Part shown: positions 34,220 to 42,817 of the stretch, in pieces
Layout of the letters: each line of letters begins with the position of its first letter
Numbering within the stretch: position 1 is the first letter of the stretch
Made by a program: the position numbers and the translations under genes
Notes under the pieces: generated by a model
The model's database searches: none
Seen by the model: the letters and a program-made list of their open reading frames with translations, nothing else
What the model was told of the DNA's origin: nothing
Assembly (NCBI GenBank): GCA_951812725.1
Contig: OX638330.1
Coordinates: 4,071,405 to 4,135,404 of the forward strand
Source of the DNA: an uncultured Caldilineaceae bacterium
GTDB lineage: Bacteria > Chloroflexota > Anaerolineae > Caldilineales > Caldilineaceae
Direction of reading: 5' to 3'
DNA: 64,000 nt

Positions 34220-37192
34220 ATGTTGCGCAAAGAACAGGTCAATGGCGCCCTGTTCAGCAACGGACGGACTGCCGGCATGAGATTTCATGTCTGGCTGGCA
34301 GTGTTCTTGCTGACAGTGTGTACCACCACTCCCGCGCTCTTTCGTACCGTATACGCCCAGGAAAACGGCCGGGCAATTGGGACAGTGCGCGTGGGGAACA
34401 GTCAGCCAGGGATTCTTGAACTTACGTGGGACCCGCCTGCTGAAACGCCGCTCGATTACCGTGTAAATTGGGTGCGCGCGGGCGAGAATTTCCCCTCGGA
34501 GGATGATGGTCAAGGGAATGCTTATTCGACAAGCCCTTCCTATACCATTACCAACTTAGCCCAAGGTGTAAGCTACAAAGTAAGGCTGCGCGCTCGTTAC
34601 GATGATGGCGCGGGCGATTGGACTCAAGAGGTCGAATCTGTAGTTCAGGTTTCTGCGCCTACAAGCACGCAGACGCCTACGGCAACACCGACCAACACCG
34701 CCTTGCCAGAGCCTACGAAGGCACCTGCGGACACGCCGACACCCACGGCTACGGAAGTGCCTTGCAATACGCCGGAGGCCGCGCCTACGGAAGCGCCGCA
34801 GGTCGTGCCTACAGAATCCCCGATCGATACGCCGACGCTCGTACCTTCGGATGCACAGGCGGAAACCCAGACGCCCGTGCCTACAGAAGCGCCGACCGAA
34901 GTGCCGACGCTTACACCTTCGAATGCACAGGCGGAAACCCAGACGCTCGTGCCTACAGAAGCGCCGACCAACACATTGGTGTCTGCGCAGGTGACCACCG
35001 ACAAGCCGACGCTCAAGTCTGCGGCAGCGCAGAACGGCAAGTCTTCGTCCGTGTCTTCGGATGCGCAGCCCGAGACGCCGACACCCATGCCTGCGGATGC
35101 ACAGGCGGAAACCCAGATGCCTGTGCCTGCAGCAACGTCGACTAGCACGTCGCAGCGACTGCTTGCAGCTACTGCCACTCCTGCTCAGGTAACTACAGTC
35201 GCCGCGAGCGAAGGAGAGTCTCTGAGCAGTACGGGAGGAGTCTGTGACCGCACCCTACGAGTGCGCCAGCTTATCATCAACCTCCTTAACAGCCAGAACC
35301 TGGGCAGTCTCAACATCCAGAATTGCAGTGAGGTGACCGACGAATACTTGACGAGAATCTTCCAGATGGACCTGACCGGCGGTCCTCTCAGTTCACTGCA
35401 GGGTGGCGATTTCAAGGGCCTCACGGGTCTGCGCGAATTGAACTTGCAACAGAACAGTCTGGGCAGTCTTCCGGCCGGTGTATTTGACGACCTCACCGGC
35501 TTAGTTACGCTGGGACTGCATGACAATGATCTCAGCTCATTGCCCAACGGTGTCTTTGCCGGAGTCGGCAGTTTGAAACATCTGATTGTGTCAGACAATG
35601 AACTGACTTCTCTGCCTGACGGCATCTTCAGCGGTCTATCCCACCTGGAGGTGGCAACCTTCTCGGGTAATCGGACGGACCCCTTCATCTTGAGAACGGC
35701 ATTGGAGCGGTCCGGTGAGGGGATCGTCGCTACAGTGGCCGAGGGTGCGCCATTCGACATGCTGATCACATTGTCGGCGCAGAACGGGGCACCGGCCCGG
35801 ACCACGGTGACTATCAGGGCCGGCCAGAGCCGCAGCGACGCGGCCACTATCGCGGCCGTCGACATTCACACCGAGGTCAGGGTAAGTGTTGAAGAGGCGA
35901 TCTTCCAGAACGCACGCAACGTTGGGGGCCTCGCCATCGGCAGGTGCGCTTCAATCGTATTGGAACCGCAACCCACGCCTACTACAACGCCAACGCCAAT
36001 GCCTACGGCGACGCCAATGCCTACGGCGACGGCAACGCCCATACCTACAGTATCGCCTGTCCCCACTACGACGCTACAGGTATTAGCCTTGGAAATTGAC
36101 GCTCTCACTGCGCTCTACCGAGCCACGGATGGTGACAATTGGTTCAAGAACGGGAACTGGCTCAGCGACGCGCCGGTTGGAACCTGGTACGGAGTCTCCA
36201 CCGACGACGACGGTCGTGTGGTTGAAGTGGACTTGAGAGATAACGGGTTGCGAGGGTTTATTCCGCGACAGCTGAGAGACCTGCGCAGGTTGGTTTTGCT
36301 GGACCTGGCGTGGAACCGTCTGAGTAGAACCATCCCATCTGAACTCGGGCTCCTCCTGGATCTGAGATATCTCTTTCTGCAAAACAACGAATTGAGCGGA
36401 ACGATCCCGCCGGAATTGGGTAGTCTGACCGATCTGAGAATTCTGGCGCTGAAGAACAACGAGCTGAGCGGCACGATACCGCCGGAATTGGGCAACATGG
36501 CTAATCTCAGGTCTCTGTGGCTCTTTAACACCGAACTGAGCGGACCGATACCGCCGGAGTTGAGCCGCCTGTCGCGTTTGGAGGAGCTATATCTCTTTGG
36601 CAACCGGTTGAGTGGAGAGATCCCCCCTCAGCTGGGAAACCTGAACAACCTCGAGGCCCTGTCTCTGTTCAGCAACAGTCTGAGTGGCGGCATTCCCCCT
36701 CAACTGGGCAACTTGAGCAAACTGATGTCTCTAATACTGTCGGAGAACGAGTTGAGCGGGACAATCCCGCCTCAGCTGGGGAATCTGACCAGACTGAAGA
36801 ACCTGCACATCGAAGAGAACGCGTTAAGCGGCGCGATTCCCCAACAGTTGGGCAACCTAGCCAGCCTCGAATCTCTGTGGCTTGCTGAGAACGAACTGAG
36901 CGGAGAGATCCCGACGCAGTTGGGGAACCTCTCCAACCTGGAAGCTCTGAACCTTTTTAGCAACAGTCTTAGCGGGGCGATCCCGGCGCAGTTGGGGAAC
37001 CTGACCAACTTGAGATTTCTGTTTCTCTATGGTAACGAGTTGAGCGGGGCGATCCCGGCGCAGTTGGGCCGCCTCACTCATCTACGCGAGCTGTACCTGT
37101 CGCATAATCAACTGAGTGGTTGCATACCGACGGCATTGCGAAATGTCGCCCAGAATGACTTGAGCAGCCTGCGCCTGGAATTCTGCCGGTAG
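34220..37192 (+). CDS. Secreted FN3 / leucine-rich-repeat protein 1
   Basis: A 990-residue exported protein. The signal peptide ends near VYAQE (about 45). A fibronectin type III domain follows (about 50-145, ILELTWDPPAETPLDYRVNW to SYKVRLRARY). A Thr/Pro/Ala-rich stalk spans about 146-330. A first block of 23-24-residue LRRs (about 345-480, LNLQQNSLGSLPAGVFDDL type) precedes a beta-rich segment and a short Pro/Thr linker. Then comes a plant-type LRR solenoid (about 615-985) with the repeat NELSGTIPPELGNLT, opened by a GDNWFKNGNWLS cap. No membrane or wall anchor is seen. GAGGAGG lies 9 bases before ATG 34220. Its paralogue is at 39473. Probable role: extracellular binding or adhesion. Confidence 0.9.
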   Translation: MLRKEQVNGALFSNGRTAGMRFHVWLAVFLLTVCTTTPALFRTVYAQENGRAIGTVRVGNSQPGILELTWDPPAETPLDYRVNWVRAGENFPSEDDGQGNAYSTSPSYTITNLAQGVSYKVRLRARYDDGAGDWTQEVESVVQVSAPTSTQTPTATPTNTALPEPTKAPADTPTPTATEVPCNTPEAAPTEAPQVVPTESPIDTPTLVPSDAQAETQTPVPTEAPTEVPTLTPSNAQAETQTLVPTEAPTNTLVSAQVTTDKPTLKSAAAQNGKSSSVSSDAQPETPTPMPADAQAETQMPVPAATSTSTSQRLLAATATPAQVTTVAASEGESLSSTGGVCDRTLRVRQLIINLLNSQNLGSLNIQNCSEVTDEYLTRIFQMDLTGGPLSSLQGGDFKGLTGLRELNLQQNSLGSLPAGVFDDLTGLVTLGLHDNDLSSLPNGVFAGVGSLKHLIVSDNELTSLPDGIFSGLSHLEVATFSGNRTDPFILRTALERSGEGIVATVAEGAPFDMLITLSAQNGAPARTTVTIRAGQSRSDAATIAAVDIHTEVRVSVEEAIFQNARNVGGLAIGRCASIVLEPQPTPTTTPTPMPTATPMPTATATPIPTVSPVPTTTLQVLALEIDALTALYRATDGDNWFKNGNWLSDAPVGTWYGVSTDDDGRVVEVDLRDNGLRGFIPRQLRDLRRLVLLDLAWNRLSRTIPSELGLLLDLRYLFLQNNELSGTIPPELGSLTDLRILALKNNELSGTIPPELGNMANLRSLWLFNTELSGPIPPELSRLSRLEELYLFGNRLSGEIPPQLGNLNNLEALSLFSNSLSGGIPPQLGNLSKLMSLILSENELSGTIPPQLGNLTRLKNLHIEENALSGAIPQQLGNLASLESLWLAENELSGEIPTQLGNLSNLEALNLFSNSLSGAIPAQLGNLTNLRFLFLYGNELSGAIPAQLGRLTHLRELYLSHNQLSGCIPTALRNVAQNDLSSLRLEFCR

Positions 37193-37306
37193 TTGGATTC
37201 CGGCCCTCTGAGATAGTCGCCTAGTCGGGATCCTTCCCGCGGGAGGGCGCATTTGAGAAGCAGATGTGTGATCGGACTGGGAGGCGTTCATTCCGAGATC
37301 GAAAGG

Positions 37307-37332
37307 TCGGGGCCGCTGCGCAGCGGCCCCGA
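37307..37332 (+). terminator. Terminator hairpin after LRR gene 1
   Basis: TCGGGGCCGCTG pairs with CAGCGGCCCCGA around a 2-base centre, followed by TTTC. It corresponds to the hairpin at 42670 after LRR gene 2. The 120 bases from here to the gyrA fragment hold no gene. Confidence 0.7.
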
Positions 37333-37452
37333 TTTCAATGCGGTCTAAGAGTTTGCTGTTTCAGTGAGCGAAAGTGCAACCGAGAGCGCGGAGATAGTCC
37401 TTGGCCGACTTAACGGCACCTGTGTTGAAGAAGTCGAGCAGTAGCTTACTCC

Positions 37453-37817
37453 TCAACGCTTCTTACTGTTCTGGCCGCCGGTCACGCTGCAAACTCGGTC
37501 CAGTTTTCCGGCACGTTTACCGGCTGATGGTGCGGAAGTTTTCCCGGCAGACGGCTCAGGTGTTGCGGCCGGCTCGTCCAGCAGGCTTCCCTGCACAGAC
37601 TGGTTCACCGAGTCAGCCGAGGCCCGCTTCTCCTTGGGCAGGGCATCCTTGACGGGGTTCTTCGTGGGGGTTGCATGGCGGGGCTTTGTTGCGCGCTTCG
37701 AAACGGATGCGGGCTTTCTGGTCTTGCCGGAATTGTGGCGCTGGGCTGATGCGCGTTTGGTGTCGGCCTTGGGCGTAGTTTCCTGGGCGCCATTCCGGCC
37801 GGTTTTGCGGCGCTGTT
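37453..37817 (-). pseudogene. Duplicated 3' fragment of gyrA (C-terminal tail only)
   Basis: It encodes a copy of the last about 120 residues of the gyrase A tail, for example SADSVNQSVQGSLLDEPAAT and SAGKTSAPSAGKRAGKL, with many substitutions against intact gyrA (42818). It has no catalytic part, start or ribosome site. At about 37817 the sequence switches into dnaN. It is a by-product of the tandem duplication and not expected to be a functional gene. Confidence 0.88.
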
Positions 37818-38437
37818 CTCGGCCCCTTTGCCCCAAACGCGAAAGAGAATCTGATTGCGGGCCTGGGTAACGGTTACCTGGACGGGCTTTTCGTCTTCGG
37901 CGTCGACGATGATGCGGCCCAACTCGCTCAGATGGCGGGCCGACACGACGACCGCCATGTCGTCGGAGAAGGCCTCGTCGACTTCGATGCTGCGCACGCT
38001 GAGCCGGTAGCCGTCGGTTGCAGCCAGTGCGAGGCGCTGCTTGGCGAAGGTTACTTGGACACAGGTGAGGGTCGGCCGGCTCTCATCGGTGGCGACGGCG
38101 AAGACGAATTGATCGATCATCTTGCTAAGCCCAGCGGTTTCAAGCGCGATTGTGCGTCCTTCGAGGGCTTCGGCCGTTTCTTCGGGTCTGTCGCCGTTAG
38201 CGATGGTCGGAATCACAGGAAACTCCTGCGCGTCGATTCCTTTTATGTTGGCGTCGAAGTTTACGGAGCGCAGATGGAGTGTTTGCGTGCGTACGGACAG
38301 CTCCATTTCGATCTTGTCGGGCGGCAGGCTGTTGACGAACTCAGTCAGCAGGCGGGCCGGCACGGTTACGGCGCCTTCATCCTCGACACGAGCGCCGAAC
38401 CAGCAGTTGACGCCGATCTCCAGATTGGTGGTGGCGC
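37818..38437 (-). pseudogene. Internal fragment of dnaN at the duplication seam
   Basis: About 620 bases matching intact dnaN 30850-31474, codons about 43-250 of 404, by eye above 90 percent identical and in the same orientation. It starts at NLEIGVNCWFGARVEDEGAV and stops at GKGAEN, where intact dnaN would continue RGAFHQVD. The frame is still open and runs on into the gyrA tail fragment out of frame. It lacks the start, the first domain edge and the third clamp domain, so it cannot form a clamp. Both ends meet their new neighbour in short shared sequence. Confidence 0.9.
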
Positions 38438-38720
38438 AGTCATCGCTCTGATGTGCAGTTGGTATCCACGATCGTGTGGCGGTAGGCCCGGCGCTTCCGC
38501 CACAGGCTGCGCTGCGGCCATCAAAGTTGCGGCACCGATGGCCGCAGCGCTTCATTTTATTCAGACCTCTCGCCGGCCCTCTGGAAGACAGTCGTACCAT
38601 GCTCGCGGGCGCCAACACCGAAGACAGAAGGTAGGTATAAGGTGCACCTGGGCCGATGTGTGCTCCGATTTCGGGCAGGAGACAGTTTGGCAATGTAGCA
38701 GGGCAATTTGACGATTGCTA

Positions 38721-38749
38721 TTGACAGACTTGGTTCTTGGGAGTATATT
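38721..38749 (+). promoter_or_regulatory. Strong sigma-70 promoter upstream of LRR gene 2
   Basis: TTGACA (38721-38726), 17 bases, TATATT (38744-38749), identical in layout to the promoter of unit 1. Confidence 0.75.
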
Positions 38750-38955
38750 AATTTTAGGTACAACGGTTTGTTTGCGGCCCAGCAAGGCCCAGGCATTGGA
38801 CAGGCAGGTGCAGGATGAGGCCAACCAATCCTGGGACATTGCACCCGTTATCACCGGAGATTGACGGGTAATTCACTGCAAACATTCATGAAAATCGAAT
38901 CATGGGCAATCAAAGACGATTTGCCGCTCAGGCGTCTGACCCTCCCCAAACAGCA
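38750..38955 (+). ncRNA. Highly conserved structured leader, copy 2
   Basis: Counterpart of 33494-33700 with 5 substitutions and no indel; both hairpins are intact. The following spacer to 39472 diverges from unit 1 and shows no supported gene. Confidence 0.45.
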
Positions 38956-39472
38956 CGGATACGCGGGAGAAAGAGTAACGGCCCCACACCGTCCCCTTTC
39001 CCTCCGACGAGGGCAGGCGCGAAGTTTTCTCCTCACTTTTCCTTCCCAATTTTACTCTCTGCAGCGCTACCTGTTGGACCGCTATCGCGTAGTCGCCGTC
39101 CCTCTTCAGTAATTCCAGTTTCTGACGATCCGCACGCTGTATTCGGCGCGGCGCGGCCGATCTTTCCCGCATTGGGCGGCGGAAGAGGATCGCGTGCGTA
39201 CGGAATCCTGGGGCACGATGGTCAAGATGATCCCTTGTCTGCCAACTGTGTAGAGCAGAGCAGTCGTGCCGAGCCGCGTATGGCAACGCCGGCGAGCGCG
39301 GTATGCCCATTTCCCAGCTTTCATTCGACCCGGAGCAAGCATCCGGCAGGGACTGCACTTAGAATCAGCCAAATCTCCTTCCGCATCGCAACCGCATTTT
39401 TTGTGCGACCTTGCGGTCGGATCCGAAATAGAAGTGATAGACAAAACGTCCACACAGAGGAGGTAGAGAAAA

Positions 39473-42400
39473 ATGTTGCACCAAGAACAGGTCAATGGAG
39501 CCCTGTTCGGCAACGGACGGTCAGCCGCCAAGGCGTTGGGTGTCAGGCTGGCAATATTCTTGCTGACCATGTGTTCCGGTTCTTTCGCGCTCCTTCGCGC
39601 AGTATACGCTCAGGAAAACGTCCGGGTGATCGCTGCTGTGCGCGTGAGGAACAGGCAGCCCGGGATTCTTGAACTTTCATGGGATCCACCGTCAGAGACG
39701 CCGCTCGATTACCGTGTCAGTTGGGCGCCCGCAGGGGAAGATTTTCCGTCGGAGAATGATGGTCAAGGGAATGCATATCCGACAAGCCCTTCCTATACGA
39801 TCGCCGGTCTAGCAGAGGGAGCATGTTACAAAGTGAGGCTGCGCGCTCGGTACGGCGATGGCGCGGGCGATTGGACGCAACCGATCGAATCTGTTGTTCA
39901 AGTTTCCCAGCCGACAAACACGCCGACGCTTGTGCCTACGGAAGCGCCCACAGGCACGCCGACGCTCATGCCTGCGGAAGCGCCAACAGGCACGCCGACG
40001 CTCCTTCCTACGGAAGCGCCAACAGGCACGCCGACGCTCATGCCTGCGGAAGCGCCAACAGGCACGCCGACGCTCATGCCTGCGGAAGCGCCGACTGATA
40101 CGTCGACACCTGTACGTACGGAAGATGCCACAGGCACACCGACGCTCGTGTCTGCGGAAGAGCCAACTAACACACCGACGCTCGTGCCTACTGAGGCATC
40201 GACCTACACGTCGACGATTGTGACTACAGAAGAGCCCACAGGCACGCCGACGCTCATGCCTGCGGAAGCGCCGACTGATACGTCGACACCTGAGCGTACG
40301 GAAGATGCCACAGGCACGCCGACGCTCATGCCTGCGGTTGTGCAGACCGACACGCCGGCGCTCACGCCCGCGGCCACGCCTACCCGTAATCCCACACCTG
40401 CTATTAGCGGAAGTGAAGTTCAGAGCGGTTCGGGAGGTATCTGTGACCGCACTCAGCAGGTACGTAACCATATGATTGGCCTCCTGAACAGCCAGAACCT
40501 TGGCAGCCTAAACATCCGGCATTGCAGCGAGGTGACCGACGAATACTTGACAAGAATCTTCGGAATAGACCTTACCAGAGGCGGCATTGGCAGGCGCCTC
40601 AGTTCCTTGCGGGTCGGCGACTTCGGTGGTCTCACGGGTTTGATCGAGCTGAACTTGCAAGAGAATAACCTCAGGGAGCTCCCTGCGGATGTCTTCGACG
40701 GTCTCTCAAATCTGCATATACTTTGGATGGAGGATAGCGGTCTTTCTTCCTTGCCCGGCGGTGTCTTCGACGACCTCACCGGCTTACAGACACTGGCGTT
40801 GCAGGAAAATGACCTTAGTTCCCTTCCCGACGGCGTGTTTGACAGATTGTCGAGTCTAAGTAAGTTGTCCTTTGCCAAGAATAACCTGTCTTCGCTGCCT
40901 GTCGGTATCTTCACTGGGCTTGTCAATCTGACGCATCTTATCGCGTCGGACAACGATTTAACTTCGCTGCCTGACGGCATATTCAGCGGTCTGTCCCATC
41001 TGGAAGTTGTGAGCTTCGCGGGCAATCGGACGGATCCTTTCATCTTAAGAATGGGGCTGGAGCGGTCAAACGAGGGGGTCGTCGCGACGGTCGCTGAGGG
41101 CGCGCCGTTCGACCTGTCGATCACATTGTCGGCGCAGAACGGGGCACCTGCCCGGACCACAGTTACAATTGGAGCCGGCCAGAGCCGCAGCGCGGCGGCC
41201 GCAATCGCGCCCGTCGACATTTCCACCGAAGTCAGGGTAATTATCGAAGAGGCAGTTTTTCAGGGCGCTCGCTATGTTGGGGGCCTCGCCATCGGCAATG
41301 GCACGACGATAGTGCTTGAGGCGCAACCCTCTCCTACACCTACATTCACGCCTACAGCGACGCCTATGCCTACAGCAACCCCGTCGCCTACGAGCACGAC
41401 GTTGCCTTTGCCGACAGCGACGCCGACGGCTACGGCTACGGTCGATATATCCGAGAAGGCGGCACTGATTGCCCTCTACTTCAGCGCCGACGGCGCCAAT
41501 TGGACCAACAGCAGGAACTGGATGAGCGACACGCCGATCGGCACCTGGTACGGAGTCACCACCGATGACAGTGGTCGTGTGGTCGATTTGGACTTAAGGG
41601 AGAACGGGTTGCGGGGAACCATTCCGCCACAACTGGGGCGCCTGACCAAATTGGTCGAACTAGACCTGGCATGGAACAGTCTCAGTGGAACAGTTCCATC
41701 GGAATTGGGACTGCTCTTGGATCTTGAATGCCTGTTTCTGCATGGCAATGGGCTAAGCGGCCCGATCCCGCCAGAGTTGGGTAGTCTGACCAGTGTGAAA
41801 ACGATGTCGCTGAACGGTAACAGGTTGAGCGGCCCAATCCCGCCGGAATTGGGCAACCTTGCCAAACTCAGATCTCTGGCGCTACATAATAATGGACTGA
41901 GCGGCCCGATCCCGCAGCAGTTGAGTCGCCTGTCCAGCTTGGAGGAACTATATCTCTTCGGCAACCAGTTGAGCGGAGAAATTCCGTCACAACTGGAAGA
42001 TCTGGACAGACTGAGATCCCTGTCTCTATCCTATAACAGACTGAGCGGTGCGATTCCTTCTCAACTAGGAGACATGGACAGACTGGAGTCAATGTTTCTA
42101 GCCGACAACGAGTTGAGCGGTGGGATTCCGCCTGAACTGGGAAGCCTGGGCAGGCTGAGGAACCTGAACCTAGCTGAGAATGCTTTGAGCGGTCCAATTC
42201 CGCCGCAGTTGGGCGATCTGGCCAACCTGGAGTCTCTAAGACTTGCCGAGAACGAGTTGAGCGGCACAATCCCCGCGCAACTGGGCAACCTATCCAAACT
42301 GGAAAACTTGAACGTTTTCGACAACGCGCTGAGTGGGACGATTCCTCCACAGTTGGGCAACCTGGCCAGCCTGGAGTCTTTGTGGCTCTATGGTAACCAG

Positions 42401-42553
42401 TTGAGCGGGGCGATCCCTCCTCAACTGGGCCGCCTGACCAATCTGTACGAGTTGTACGTCTCACACAATCAGTTGAGCGGTTGCATACCGGGGGCATTGC
42501 GAAACGTGCCTGAGCATGACTTGGGCAACCTCCGTCTGGAATTCTGCCAGTAG
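39473..42553 (+). CDS. Secreted FN3 / leucine-rich-repeat protein 2
   Basis: Paralogue of the protein at 34220, 1,026 residues, same architecture: signal peptide (to about VYAQE, 45), FN3 domain (about 50-145), Thr/Pro/Ala stalk (about 146-305) built from near-perfect 12-residue repeats (PTGTPTLMPAEA), LRR block with two extra repeats compared with protein 1, beta-rich segment, Pro/Thr linker, and a plant-type LRR solenoid to the C-terminus (NELSGGIPPELGSLG type). It ends in CIPGALRNVPEHDLGNLRLE and a final Cys, as in protein 1. GAGGAGG precedes ATG 39473. No anchor is visible. The two proteins have diverged mostly in stalk length and on repeat surfaces. Confidence 0.9.
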   Translation: MLHQEQVNGALFGNGRSAAKALGVRLAIFLLTMCSGSFALLRAVYAQENVRVIAAVRVRNRQPGILELSWDPPSETPLDYRVSWAPAGEDFPSENDGQGNAYPTSPSYTIAGLAEGACYKVRLRARYGDGAGDWTQPIESVVQVSQPTNTPTLVPTEAPTGTPTLMPAEAPTGTPTLLPTEAPTGTPTLMPAEAPTGTPTLMPAEAPTDTSTPVRTEDATGTPTLVSAEEPTNTPTLVPTEASTYTSTIVTTEEPTGTPTLMPAEAPTDTSTPERTEDATGTPTLMPAVVQTDTPALTPAATPTRNPTPAISGSEVQSGSGGICDRTQQVRNHMIGLLNSQNLGSLNIRHCSEVTDEYLTRIFGIDLTRGGIGRRLSSLRVGDFGGLTGLIELNLQENNLRELPADVFDGLSNLHILWMEDSGLSSLPGGVFDDLTGLQTLALQENDLSSLPDGVFDRLSSLSKLSFAKNNLSSLPVGIFTGLVNLTHLIASDNDLTSLPDGIFSGLSHLEVVSFAGNRTDPFILRMGLERSNEGVVATVAEGAPFDLSITLSAQNGAPARTTVTIGAGQSRSAAAAIAPVDISTEVRVIIEEAVFQGARYVGGLAIGNGTTIVLEAQPSPTPTFTPTATPMPTATPSPTSTTLPLPTATPTATATVDISEKAALIALYFSADGANWTNSRNWMSDTPIGTWYGVTTDDSGRVVDLDLRENGLRGTIPPQLGRLTKLVELDLAWNSLSGTVPSELGLLLDLECLFLHGNGLSGPIPPELGSLTSVKTMSLNGNRLSGPIPPELGNLAKLRSLALHNNGLSGPIPQQLSRLSSLEELYLFGNQLSGEIPSQLEDLDRLRSLSLSYNRLSGAIPSQLGDMDRLESMFLADNELSGGIPPELGSLGRLRNLNLAENALSGPIPPQLGDLANLESLRLAENELSGTIPAQLGNLSKLENLNVFDNALSGTIPPQLGNLASLESLWLYGNQLSGAIPPQLGRLTNLYELYVSHNQLSGCIPGALRNVPEHDLGNLRLEFCQ
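39917..40380 (+). repeat. 36-base tandem repeat in the stalk of LRR protein 2
   Basis: About a dozen units of 36 bases encoding PTGTPTLMPAEA and variants. Several adjacent units are nearly identical in DNA (GGCACGCCGACGCTCATGCC), as in slippage-prone minisatellites. The stalk of LRR protein 1 (34660-35180) is a more degenerate version. Confidence 0.8.
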
Positions 42554-42669
42554 TTGGATTCCGGCCCTCGGAGATGGCCGCCCAGTTGGAATCCTTCTTG
42601 CGGGAGGGCGTATTTGAGAAACAGATGCGTGATCGGACTGGGAGGCGTTCATTCCGAGGACAAACTGAA

Positions 42670-42698
42670 GGGGCCGCTGAGCTCAGCGGCCCCTTCTT
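42670..42698 (+). terminator. Terminator after LRR gene 2
   Basis: GGGGCCGCTGA pairs with TCAGCGGCCCC around GC, followed by TTCTTCT. The extra A-T pair relative to the hairpin at 37307 keeps the stem perfect. Confidence 0.75.
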
Positions 42699-42817
42699 CT
42701 ATGCTGGTCTGGGAGTATTTCTACAGTTAGGGGAGAACCTACCTAGAATACGGATACTGCCCCTGGGTCAGGCTATCGTGCACGTGAAGTTCAGAAGAAG
42801 AGAAGAAGCGCTGTTAG

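Larger units (their letters stand above)
33172..37817. repeat. Segmental duplication, unit 1
   Basis: About 4.65 kb, homologous to 38437 to about 43210. In order it holds the 3' end of the anti-sigma gene, spacer, promoter, conserved leader, LRR gene 1, terminator and a gyrA 3' fragment. The intact anti-sigma gene flanks this unit and intact gyrA flanks the other, as expected for a tandem duplication. Confidence 0.85.

Noticed and set aside
36350..37090. Possible CRISPR-like array
   Set aside because: The regular about 72-base spacing is the 24-residue LRR period within a coding gene; the units are not identical and there are no spacers.
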